DNA from: Laburnicola sp. R22_1
Taxonomy: Eukaryota > Ascomycota > Dothideomycetes > Pleosporales > Didymosphaeriaceae
Direction: 5' to 3'
DNA: 64,000 bases
Assembly: GCA_014281115.1 (NCBI GenBank)
Contig: JACONQ010000020.1
Span: forward strand, 1,550,001-1,614,000
The notes under the pieces were generated by a model. The model searched no databases, was not told the origin of the DNA, and was given only the letters and a program-made list of their open reading frames with translations. Position 1 is the first letter of the stretch; the number at the start of each line of letters is the position of its first letter. The position numbers were made by a program, and so were the translations under genes. Positions 49,131 through 60,420 of this stretch are shown piece after piece.

Positions 49131-50713
49131 GTGGGGATATTAAAGGTCTTGGTTGACGCTAATAATTTGAAACCACTGGATTATAGACAGCTTGTAGCCA
49201 TATCTATGCTTCTTCTTCTTAGGAGTCCCATGGCAGGATCAACATTAATTAACTATAAAGTTGGCACCCTGGAATGGTGTGCTTTCTTCCTCCGGAAACC
49301 GCTATCAAGGTTCTGGTCTTCTAAAATAAAGCCCAAGCAACTCGATGGTGTTCGTGGGCCCTTTGCGCCCATCAACTCTCTAAAATGCATAGAAAGCCAT
49401 TCCATGTCTGAAATTTCTGGCACTGATGGCCATTGGCGGGCTTGGGATATTAGAAAGAATGCAAGATGTGGTTTATTTAGATCATGGAAAGACGCGGAGC
49501 TGTTGTTTAAAGGCCCCCAAGAGCATATAAATATACTATTGGACAATCCACCGCTCCTACCCCTTCTTCACACCTCGCAATAATGCTTGATTCTAAGCGG
49601 GAAACGACGCAAAGATCACTATATGGCTCGCGGGATATTTGTGGTTCGAATGGAAAATGAATCGCCAGGCATTTATGCCTGGAAACCAAGAGTACCAGAA
49701 TTTAAGTATAACGTGGTTGTCTAATCGGAAACCCAAGACACAAAATCGGTATCTCAATTCACGATGTGGAGAAGCGAGATGAGCTTCCGGACCCATTCTA
49801 TCTACAAAAATCTGTAATCAACATTAAATTCAATAAGTGTACAGCATTACTGTCTGCGCCAGGGTGCATCTTTTTTGAAAGTTAGTGGTCACTCACTCTA
49901 CAACGTGTGGAATCATATGGCAAAAAGACTTCAGAATCAGCCATGCGTCCGTTCTTATATGCTCCAATACCTTACGGTCGTTAAGTTCCACAAGTACAAT
50001 ATAACAACTCTTTACGTTCCAGAGGCCCGTCGGCTCGACGATCCACACTCCGGAAACCCTCTACTATAACTAAAATAAGATGATAGGATTCCTGTATCTT
50101 CCAGCTTAAAATGTATTGCAACCCCTTCATTCTCCCGGAGCAATACGAACAAGAACTACAGTTTGTAACTATCCCGATTCACAATACGTGGAATTGCGCC
50201 ACAGCTCGTCCACAAATAAAAACCGCAGCAACTTCTCCTATCTAACATCACTAGAATACCCTAGGAGCAACGAGACATGGTATCTACATTAAAGAAAGCC
50301 TAAAATTTCAAATGGTTCACCACTCAATCCAACAACAACATCGTCTATGTGTTCTAGTGTTTAAATATCTTTAGCTGCCACCTTATACCCCTTAAGCGTT
50401 CCAAATTTAAAATGAAATCCAGAAATCCAATGCCTCGGAAGAATGGGTAATGAGCACAATATACCCAAGTGACTATTTAAAGCCGTAAAATAGCACATTT
50501 ATAAGAAGCGAGAAGTTAAAATTATACAGCGAAATGCACATGTCTAGGCTCCGGGCTTTGTTCTTCAGTCAGTCAGAACATCTCTAGTACAACACAACAA
50601 AATACCTCATTTAAATAAAATCAATTTAAAAAGAAACGTAAAAACGAAACATGCTTAGCCTTTTTCGTTCTCCCGCCACCAATCCAACCATCTCTTCTAC
50701 ATAAAACCAGTGC
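49131..50713 (+). repeat. A-run / 18-nt / ATG array, segment D
   Basis: Clear units with exactly 18 variable bases: 49327-49344 (ATG 49345), 49386-49403 (ATG 49404) and 49746-49763 (ATG 49764). Others end in ATT or GTA in place of ATG. About 14 units are readable. The last A-run lies at about 50703-50706, just before the Copia insertion. Removing that Copia on its AATAC duplication restores a unit of normal dimensions ending at ATT. Confidence 0.7.
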
Positions 50714-50718
50714 AATAC

Positions 50719-50870
50719 TGTAAGGGATAAGTAGGGTAGCAATTAGAAATAAGAGACTAAGTTGATTGTAACAAGCTGAACAGAAAAACTGCTTAAGTAG
50801 CAGAATTGTGATTAGCAACTAGTCTATATTAGGTTAGTTGTATTATGTGATATTATACTCCACACTAACA
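50719..50870 (-). repeat. LTR of Copia element 2 (3' LTR in element sense)
   Basis: 152 bp, reverse-complement match to the LTRs of element 1, with transition-type changes. Confidence 0.9.
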
Positions 50871-53218
50871 CACCTCCTATAGCACAAAAGTAGCAGAGTG
50901 CTGTTAAGTATAACAAGGCAAAACAAGTAAACAAAGGGCCTCCAGGGCACCTCCCTAGGAAGAACTCTATTAGGTAACAACAGATGTAACAAACTTATCC
51001 TCTAAACCTTTAACTTGTTAGCGGATATTAGTTATTCCCAATTGCTGTAAGAATCGCTTGTGCTTGCTACTATTAAAGAGAGACTTTGTCAATCCATTAG
51101 CGGGCATATCAGCAGTTCCCATCCAGGTAACGTTAATATTCCCGGCTTTAACTTGCTCGCGGATCCACATCTAATATACTTTAATATGTCTAAGCTTCGT
51201 ATTAAGCTTTTCTTTGTCCTTATTAGCAATAGAGACTATTTACTAGTTATCACAGTACAACGTTAGTTGAACCTCTAGATTAAACCCAATAGCTTTAAAG
51301 GTGTTTATCCACCAGGATAACTTAGTGCCAGCAGTTAACAGGGCAAACAGTTCGGCCTTAGTAGTTAATTTGGTAACAGATCTCATGATTTTTGCCTTCT
51401 AATTAATAACCATACTGTAGAGCTTAAACATATAGACAAATAAGCTTTAAGCAGTATTAGAATTATCAGCAAATGCGGCATTAGAGGCACTAAAGAACAG
51501 CAACTCCTTAGCTTCCTTGTTGTTAATTTAACTAATGTAGTTAGCATTCTCAGAGCGTGCTATTGTTACTCCAATTGCCCAGAATTAGAAGTCGTATAGG
51601 TACTGCCACACTAACTTAACAGCAGCAAGATGCTTTTGGCTAGGATTGTTTAGATAGCGGGCAAGTATTAAGTGCGCTTTTGCCACGTTAGGCTGGGTAA
51701 AATATAAGATAAAGCCAAGGCATCTAACTAGGATCTAATATAGGCGGGTGCGCTCTGCGTTAGGTTTATCTGTACTTGTGGGGAGATAAGACTTGCGCAG
51801 AGGGACCTTAGGGTGTTGGCTACCCTAAAGGAGATTGTGGTTGTGGCAGACTTTTGCGATGTAGGAGTCTTGGATCCAGTATCCACTTGTTAATCAATAG
51901 CGGTGGAGGCTGCTAAACAGCAGCAGTACTAAGTAGAGTAATAACCTAAGCTGCGTTCTAGCTACCTTGCCAGTGCATAACTGCTCCTGTTAAGTTCTAA
52001 GCATTCAATAGAGGATAACTAGTGTCTATTAAAAAATTGTTCTTATTAGCAGCAGCCACCTTTTTGTTAACTCTCTTCTTAGCTCCAAATAGAGCTACGC
52101 TTAGAGGGTTGCCTTTGCCTAGTTTCCTCACTCTATTAAACTCAGCTAAAATAGCTAGGTCGGGCCTCCATTCAGCGGGTCAGAGAGAAGGCACCACATA
52201 GGAGCACTATTTAAACAGGTGCTGTTCCCCGCAGATGTAAGTAACTGTACGTTTCTAGGTGTTGCTGTTAGTGTTTAGACTAGGGCGTCCTAAAACAGCG
52301 TATATTCTAAGTGCTAACGCTATAGGGTTTAAGGTGCGTTGGAACTGTTAATAGTTCTCTATTAGTGCAATAAGATTCATATACAGGATTCTATTTATCT
52401 TAGCTTATGTAATCTCCTAAATTTCGTGTGTAACAAAGGACTTATTAATTCCCCTAATTACTTAAAGAAAGTCCTGCTGTGCTTAATAGTCCTAGACTTT
52501 AGGTAGTTTTAGTTTAATTATGTCGCGAAGGATAGTAATATAGCTCTTATACTAAGCATCCATCTTCTATTATTGTAGAACCTTCTTAATCTTGTCGTAC
52601 TGCTCAAGCAACTCATACTTGCGTTCTGCTACTAATATACAGAATATCTTCTTAAGTTGCATAAGTTATGTATAGGGCGTTTTAGCATCCTTAATAACTA
52701 GAATATGCCTACTAGCAATTGTCCTTGCAATCTCCTATATTAGGTTGTTAAGAGCGTTCTCCTTCTTTTGCTAGGCTGCCAGCTTTGTTGCGTAGAACCC
52801 ATGCCAGAAGGTATTGTCCTCTTGTTTAGATTTTGTAAGTTTGTCTAATTTAATATTATCGTCGCCCTAGATAATACTTAAAGCTTTATTAGGTGTGTTA
52901 TCCTTTTTAAATAAGCGTAGTAGTCGCTACTTGAGTTTCTTATTATAGATTGTCTTAACAGTATCTGCTATTAAATCTAGGTTACAATAGTCCCAGATCT
53001 TATATGCCTTAGCGGTCCTCTTTCGCAGAAAGATCCACTTCAACCAATCGCTTAGCTTGTTAAGGATAATTGTCTCCTTAACAATTAGCTCGTCCTCTTT
53101 ATTACTTATCGTAGCAAACTAGAGCTTGTTAAGTTAATCTCTATTATAGAAAGCGTGTGTGTAATAAGTAGGTAGGGTGTAAACTACAGTTGGATTAAGC
53201 GTATGCTAGGCTCATAAC

Positions 53219-53370
53219 TATAAGGGATAAGTAGGGTAGCAATTAGGAATGAGAGACTGAGTTGATTGTAACAAGCTAAACAGAGAAACTGCTTAAGTAG
53301 CAGAATCGTGATCAGCAACTAGTCTACATCAGGTTGGTTATATCATGTAATATTGTACTCCACACTAACA
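53219..53370 (-). repeat. LTR of Copia element 2 (5' LTR in element sense)
   Basis: 152 bp. Its outer plus-strand start reads TATAAGGG where element 1 predicts TGTAAGGG, a single transition at the terminus. Confidence 0.9.
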
Positions 53371-53375
53371 AATAC

Positions 53376-55955
53376 ACACATATTCAGCGCCAGCTCACAT
53401 CCTACTCACTCTACTAAAAAAACGCCACGCAGTATCTACATAGTGTTTAGAAAATCATAAAACCTACCTTAAGCAGCCCGAGAGTCCAGGCACAAAAAAG
53501 GCTATGAAAGAGTGCATATGTCCTCCTTTCTGCCCTCATTTTAACACCTATCACTCAAGTGTCTATGTTGTACAAAAACCCTTATCATGTCACACAATGC
53601 TTCTTTATATACGAATAGCATCCCATACACCCCCTATATCAACGTCCTACTAAAAATTTCGGCCTTATCCCCTTACAGCAATAGCGTCAAGCGATAACAC
53701 CTACAAAGCAAGACCCATCCGCACACTCCACCTTCACACTCCTTTATCCTGGACCATCCAAAACGACTAAAAGCCTGGAATGAGCATCGGAATGGCAGCG
53801 GATCGTCTAAAACACGCCTGCCCAATGTCATGCGGTCTCTTCTCGTACACACCAGTCCCTCATACGATACCCCGTCCACAACTGTACTAAAAATCGATCA
53901 CTGGGAACCATGGAGCCAAAAATTCACACTATTCTTTGATGCCAGAACCCTCACTCCCATCTAAAACAACCAAGAAAAAAAAGGAGATGGTAAAGCTATG
54001 TCTGTGTGTTGCACAAAACCGTACGGCTTCGTTATCAAGCTGTCCTCCTGCTTCTTCTCCTCCTCCCACACCTTATCCCCCATTTTACCACATACACAAA
54101 AACGAATACTTCATATATTTATGGGCTGGCAAAAGAGAGTTTAATGGATTGATGCTTCGGCGTGCTGCACCTCTCACCCCCGCGTTCTTTTACAAGGAAC
54201 ACAAAATGAACATTCGAACACTATGCCCGGGCCTCGCACGAAACCAATATGACAAAGGTCACGCCGTCCTCGTCCTCTGACAAGAGAGATATCTACACCC
54301 CCACCCCCCTTCCAACCCTTTCCCAAGAACCATTATTCAGATTTGCATGGGCTATCAAACGAGAGCTCGATTGATTATGCCTCGGCGGGCTGCACCTCTC
54401 ACTCGCCATCTATAGCATTTGAACAGAACTGGTGTGGTACCAGTTCATGTGCTTCTCCTCCTCCTCTGACAACAACAATATCCCTTTACCAAAAACTATT
54501 CTCCAGATTTGCATGAGCTTCCTTCAAAAGAAGAGTTCGAAGAACCATGCCTCGGCGTGCTGCACCTCTCGTCCACCATCTGTATTATTTAAACAGAACT
54601 GGCGTGGTACCAGTTCATGTGCTTCTCCTCCCTCCTCCTCTTCCAATGCCAACAACAGCTTCTGCACTCCACCACCCTGTCAACCCTTTTCTAAAAACCA
54701 TTGTCAAAATTCTATGGACTTTCTTCCAAAGAAGCGTTTGATAAAACTATCTCTTGCTGTGCCACACCTTCTATCTCCCACCTATATTATCTGAACAGAA
54801 CTGGTGTCGTAACAGTTCATGTCGTTCTCCTCCTCCCTCCTCCTCTCATAACGCCAACAAACACATCCACACCCCACCCACACACCATTCTATCCAGTTC
54901 CCAAAAGTTCCTCCTCAATCATCTACTGTGTGCCAAAAAGAGACTGAAAAACGTTTACGCTCTGCCTTCCCCTTCGTCGGTCCACACCTCTCCTCTCCCA
55001 CTCACACTAGCCAGCCAAAAAAAAAAAAAAAAAAAAAAAAAAACCGGGGGCCACGTGGTGCATGTGGTTCTGCTCCTCGTAAAACACCATCTACACACCT
55101 CCCTTTCTTATTATCAACCTCATACCCGCCAAAAAGAAGACTTGGAACAATTTATGCTCCCCACCTCGCACCTTGCACCCTCATCCACACTACCCGGCCA
55201 ACAAAAAAATGAGCTTGGACTGGTGCCATGTGGTTTCCTCCCCCCTCCTCCCAACGTTATAAAACACCCACACTATCCCCACACAAACTTCCCACCTCAT
55301 CCCTCCAGTCAACCTCACACCCACCAAAAAAAAGATTGGAGCAAACTATGCTCCGCCGTCCTACCCCACCCACCACTTAAAACCAACCACAACCAAAAAA
55401 TAGAAAATTCAAAACGGTATGCCCGCTGCGTGCCCGCCGCAAAATCTACCATCATAATCAGCAATGCATTCCTCCCTCGGTCCCTCCCTCCCCTCACAGC
55501 AGAAAAATCCCCATCATCTCTGAATATGGAGAACCGCGGAGAAGAGAAAAGACATGCAAAAATCATTACGGGCGTGGCCGCCGCCGTCCCCACCGCAAAA
55601 AAACCCATCTCTCTCTGAATATGGAGAACAACAAAAAGAAGACATGAAAAGCCTCATGGCGTGCCCGCCACCCTCCCTCTCGAGTGTTTTTCCCCAAAAA
55701 AATTCTCTGTCCCCGAAGCTACGGAAAACTCCATTCACAAACTGTGTTATGGGTGAGTATCCAGATACCCGGAACAAAAACAAAAGTTGAATTATAGATT
55801 AGCAATGGCGGATAACGAGACCAAAGAACAAAAAGAAAAACAGAGGAAGCGATGGCGACGCCTCTTCTTCTCCCACCTAAAAGCACCGGAAAACGCGCCA
55901 TGGGATACAGCCTCCCTGGAGTGTGTGATGAGTAAATATTAAATATCATCATGTC
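53376..55955 (+). repeat. A-run / 18-nt / ATG array, segment E
   Basis: About 34 units, same orientation as segment A. Example: A-run 53769-53772, variable 53773-53791, ATG 53792. The last clear unit is A-run 55879-55882, variable 55883-55899, ATG 55900. Linkers are pyrimidine-rich (CTCC, CCTCGG, TCTCC) and A-runs are longer than in segment A. Between about 54,310 and 54,840 a block of three units recurs three times with diverged variable parts. Long open frames here (up to 305 codons) arise from low-complexity linkers and are not credible genes. Confidence 0.78.
55017..55043 (+). repeat. Expanded A-run (27 nt) inside the array
   Basis: An array A-run that has grown to 27 A. It is still followed by 18 variable bases and ATG at 55062, so it occupies the normal A-run position of a unit. 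Confidence 0.85.
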
Positions 55956-56508
55956 TTAGTACCGCGCATCACCACCACCATCACCACCACCATCGCGCAT
56001 ACCCCGATCCATAAATCCACCACCCACCACCTCAACCCAAACCCCCCAACCCCCAATCCACCAATCTAACCAAACGCATCAAAAAACAACCCACGTGACA
56101 GCCAAACCCAGCACCAACGTCCAACAGCATCCGTTGAGCCGCAAGCCTACTCTTCATCAACCATCCCCTATCCTACTACCCAACCCACAAACAAGACAAA
56201 CCACGAATACATCGCCCACACTCACACACAGAAAACCTCACAAGCAAGCCACAATGGTATGGTATGGTATATTTTCACTTTTTCACTCCCAAGTCTAATA
56301 ACAGCGGCGGACCCTACCCTACCGTCCTCGCCCTCCCCACCCATCCCCATCCCCATCCCCCTATTCCCAATGAACCCAGCCCCACGCCCCAGAAAATGCA
56401 AACAAACAACCCCCTCATGCCCACCTAACATGCGATGATCGATCCTATCCAACCGCCAAACCCACAAGGATGCCCTTCCGCTATAGCTCCTTGCATGCAA
56501 AAAAAAAA
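55956..56508. other. Right flank of array and 3' flank of PIK1
   Basis: Contains CAC/CCA low-complexity sequence (55,965-56,060), a CACGTGAC at 56092-56099 mirroring the one beyond the left end, and the 3' untranslated region of PIK1. No gene recognised. Confidence 0.5.
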
Positions 56509-59500
56509 TCAATATATACCTTGCGTCCGGTACTGAAACGTATCATAACTATAGAGGACAAATGTTAGCGTGACCAAAAATACAAGAGCGTAGCATGATG
56601 AGCACTCACAGCCGTGTATAATAACTCCCCACACTCTTAGCAATCATCTCCTCGACAAAACCCTCCGCCTCCTCCCTACTAAGATGCAACATCAGCCGCG
56701 CACGCAGCGAATTCGTCACGCCCGCCGCCCCCGCCGCAAAGCACGGCATCTTGCTCTGCCGCCCCATCATTTCCACCAGCATAATCAGTCGCTCTGCCTC
56801 TTTCCGCAGCGCCTGAAACGCCTTTTTGCACAAGGCCTTGAAGTCGTCAAACGCAGACGACGTCACGCCGCCGAGCACGTCGACGTATTCTTGCGTCAGC
56901 TTGAAGGGCGCTGCTTCGAAGCCCATGCTGCCGGGTGAGTTGGACAGCATGAAGCCGAAGTCAATGTGGATGATGTGGCCCATGTTGTCGATGAGAAGAT
57001 TGCCATTGTGGCGGTCTTTGAGCTGCAAGACGTAGCAGATGATGCTGTAGGCCGCGAGAGATCGCGCAAAGGCATCGATGCCTGCTTGGTAGCTCTCGGA
57101 ATCGGGCTCGCCAAACGTCTTTGTAAAGTGGTCCTTGAGTGAGGCGATTCGTTTTCGAGGATTGGTCCCTGCAGCAATGCTTGCTAGTGTTAGACTGCGC
57201 TTCAATGAATGCAGCGAGACACCGTTCGTTATCGTCTCGATCAGACCGCACGATTCACCAGTGACCAAGATGCGCATGCGCTTCGTCCACACAGGGACGT
57301 CTGTCTCTTCCCAGATTTTTGCGCATACTTGGATTAACTGGCAAGCAAAGGCTTCCTGCCGTAGATCAGCCCCCGTCTTGACGATGACACTGACAAGGTC
57401 CCAGTTCTTCATGTGACCGTACGGTGATGAACGCCGTATGCGCTCCCTCTTGGCACTCCATTCCTCGCCAAATGTGGCCGCGCTAGGATCATCACGGTCA
57501 CCCTGTCTTTTGACACCGCCCGTCTTGAGGTCGTTTTCCATACGTGCAGCACCTGCTCCAGTATTCGTGGCCACCGGCATGGCATCGTCGAGGTCTTCGG
57601 GTTCGGCCGTAATTGAGCCCGGATCGGCTTCGGCCATGATTGTATCAAAAGTCGGACCTGTGTCCGCCGAAAGGAAGTTTTGCTCTTCAAGAGTCTGCAT
57701 ACTAGCGATGATTTTTGCTTTGATGGCTGCTACCTCCGCTCTTGGCCGTTTGGAGCCGCTCGTTTCCAACTGGGCCAGCATTTGGGCCGCCGTGCGCATA
57801 TGAGTCGCGAGTGCAGAGATGTCTGGTTGATCAGCGCTGAGCGTTCCGCGAGAGATTGGTAAGGTATTCTTGCGAGGAGCAGGACTAGTCGACCTACTAA
57901 TCTCCATGTCTGACGTCCGTGGCGTTGACAAGGCCGCAATTGAAGACAGAGTGTTCGTCCCACTCGACGATCGTGGGGCAGTGGCTTTGCCATTTACGGC
58001 AGTGACGGCAGTGCCTGGGAGTGTAATTCGCGCAAGGCTTGATGTAATATCGCCTGCGTCAGGCCCGTTAATGAGTGCGGTAGTGCTGAGATCTCCGTTG
58101 GCAGGCTCGAACACGCTGTCCGTCCCATTCGGCGGGGTTTTATCCAGTGCCGAATGCTCGGAATGGGTGATGTCGAAAAGACGGCGTTTTGATGTACCTT
58201 TTTCCAACATCAACCTCTCCAAGAGCTGCTGATTCTGCTCCGAATCAGGATCAAAGTCAAAGTCTTCCTTCAAGACTTCCACCATTAACAGGTACGGCAC
58301 CCGCTCCGCGCTGTTGAGACTTGTCGCCTCGGCGGGGTTTATCCTCACGATGCGGTGATGCTGGCTGTGTGACGCGATTCCATCTCTTAGGGTTGCGGGC
58401 GAAATGACGGGTATGTCGACTTCGGCAGGCAGATCCTGAGCTATGAGCGCCAGTTCGGCTCTCAGAGCACTCAATCGGGCCTGTTTCGGCACAATGACCA
58501 GCCGGTTCGATATATCCTCCAACGCACTTAAAAACTGCGTCTCGACCCGGAAGTAGTTCGATCGGAGGAGGCGTCGTTTTTGGGAACGAGACAAGACGGC
58601 CGGGGTAAGCGGTCTCGACAGGTGTCTGACGGATCGGGGGTGGTCCGGCCTGGGGCCCAAGCCAGCCGTGGCAGGCGGGGTCGGCAGCGGGGAAGATGCC
58701 GCGTTTCGAAAATCGGGCAGAGAGGACGAACTCAGGCGGGCTTCGGAGCCCACCGAGAGGAGGCTCGGCCGTGACTGCGCCGAAGCGAAGCGTTCCGAAC
58801 GGGGAGGTCTGGCGGCCTTCTTCCGCAGGTCTTTGGACGCCTCGACATGGCGCGCGACGGACGCAGAAGCTTTGCTCGTCCGTTCGTCTTCAGGGTCCGA
58901 ATGCCCACCGACCGCCCGTGTCCGTCGTGGCCGCGGCGTCCCAGCGACTGTGTTGCTCCGTCCCATCTTGGCCGTCTGCACATTGTCCGAGATCATGTCG
59001 TCCAGAGGCCGTGGCTTCCGCGCCTGGGCGATGGCGAGCGGTCCGGCGTGGCGGGGCAGGAAAGGCGCGGCGATGCTCGCGAACACCAGGCTGGAGAGCA
59101 CCATGACCGGCAGGATGTTCTCCTTGACCTTCTCGCGGCGCTGCGGCTCGGCAGACCCGAACACGATGCGCTGGACCTTGTTGTAGATGCGGCGGCATGT
59201 CTTGAACGCGTGCGAATTGGGGTCCAGGGCGAGGTCGTGGAGGTACGTCTGGAACAGCCAGAAGGTCTGCGTGCATTAGCAACCGGGCCGCTCCTCGGCG
59301 GGTGTTCGATGCGCACCAAGAGCGCGCCGTTGACCGACTCCTCGCACAAGTCGATTATGAACTCCTCGAGCGCCATGGACTCGTTGTCGACGCTAATGAG
59401 GAGGTGACATAGCCTGTTCCGCATGAGCTAGCTGCGGGCGGCGGGACACGCACACGGGGGGGCGTACTGCGGCAGGAAGAATTCGATCTCCTCGTATGCG

Positions 59501-59698
59501 AAGTGGCGCAGCTTGTTGCAGAGCACATAGTGGATGCCGACGTGGTCTGCATAGCGTCTGTGGCGGCGGCGAGGTCAGCGGGGGAGCTTGCCTGTGAGTC
59601 TGTGACGGCGGCACTCACGAGAGGTACGCAACAGTGAGCGACGGATCGTGGTTGAAGTGATCCGACTCTATGAAGCGCTCTAGCAGATTCCAACTCAT
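56509..59698 (-). CDS. PIK1: Phosphatidylinositol 4-kinase, Pik1/PI4K-beta type
   Basis: Makes phosphatidylinositol 4-phosphate at the Golgi and is needed for secretion. Five exons: 59698-59619, 59557-59468, 59413-59317, 59266-56610 and 56548-56509, giving 987 residues. The N-terminus MSWNLLERFIESDHFNHD and FFLPQLCHLLISVDNESMAL mark the lipid-kinase-unique helical domain, continuing with TFWLFQTYLHDLALDPNSHA. A long disordered, serine/threonine-rich middle follows. The kinase domain occupies about residues 690-985: VIVKTGADLRQEAFACQL holds the ATP-binding lysine, LKDRHNGNLLID is the catalytic loop, and HIDFGF carries the metal-binding aspartate. The final exon gives YDTFQYRTQGIY, the conserved C-terminus. 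Intron 2 was placed so that PQ joins LCHLL, as in homologues. Intact. Divergent from the RBR gene with about 720 bp between start codons. Confidence 0.94.
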
Positions 59699-60002
59699 CT
59701 GGGACTACTCATTGGGGCGTGGATATGGGCAGAGGACCTCGAAAAGGGTGAGCTCGTCGCAAGAACGGAAACGGGGCCAGTGTGCCCGGGTTGCGGAAGC
59801 AGCCGAAACGGCTTGGCGACGGAGCAGTTCGACCGCGACGGGCTCGAGATGTTGCAGTGAATGTACACTACCTCCTACCTATGTACCTCCTACTTGCTGG
59901 ACCATCAATCAGCCTTGATGGCGCGTCCTCTCCTCGTGTGCGCGACGACGCCTGCGCGACCCCTGCTGCAGCACTTGAGGGCAGGGCTCAGTCACCGCGT
60001 AT

Positions 60003-60010
60003 CACGTGAC
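60003..60010 (+). promoter_or_regulatory. CACGTGAC site between PIK1 and RBR gene
   Basis: An E-box-type octamer of the kind bound by Cbf1/Pho4-class bHLH factors in fungi. It lies about 305 bp upstream of the PIK1 start and about 410 bp upstream of the RBR start. Functional role not shown. Confidence 0.35.
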
Positions 60011-60420
60011 GCTCACCCCGACTGACACAGAACAAGCACTGAGACCTCGAGATGCACTCCACATATGTATGCAGACATTCAGAGTCGACTTCTTGAAGGT
60101 GACTTCCTCATGTATACCCCGTATCACTCCATCCAAGTCTGGCGAGGAAGGGGCAGCAGGCGTAGGCGCTCCTTCCCCTACACGCACTCACAGAGAATCT
60201 CACTTCCCCATCCCTCCATGCAACTTTACTCTCACCCCATGCTTTCACCCCATATCATTTCATACCGTCGCTCAGCATTATCTCCACATCGCTATTCAAC
60301 AGTCCTACAACTACACATTTACCACGCAGCAGCGCTTATCTATCTATCGTTTGCATTCCCCTCCGGAACAGCTTGTCACCGCTGCTTGTGTCCAGCCGAG
60401 CGATACTGCCCAACGGTAGA

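Larger units (their letters stand above)
50719..53370 (-). mobile_element. Internally deleted Copia element 2
   Basis: Same family as element 1 but on the minus strand: 152-bp LTRs at 50719-50870 and 53219-53370, target duplication AATAC at 50714-50718 and 53371-53375, and the same primer site (reverse complement at about 53207-53218). Internal length is 2348 bp. One junction at the GGATCC at 51872-51877 joins sequence equivalent to positions up to 42358 of element 1 with sequence equivalent to 44968 onward. This removes 2609 bp (late gag through most of reverse transcriptase), bounded by GATCC microhomology. Gag and RNase H remnants remain, with RIP stops. Confidence 0.9.

Noticed and set aside
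54701..55618. 305-codon open frame in segment E
   Set aside because: It consists of low-complexity pyrimidine-rich linkers and A-runs of the array, several frames are open at once, and there is no family match or conserved codon pattern.
30309..55955. CRISPR-type array
   Set aside because: The genome is eukaryotic, there is no constant repeat longer than the A-run and ATG, no cas-like gene is present, linkers vary in length, and some variable parts clearly arose by duplication and divergence.
30309..55955. Box C/D snoRNA, tRNA or classical miRNA cluster
   Set aside because: No paired RTGATGA/CTGA boxes, no cloverleaf or A/B boxes, and no regular hairpins around the variable segments by eye.
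58580..59407. Plus-strand frames opposite PIK1
   Set aside because: Antisense shadows of the GC-rich PIK1 coding sequence.
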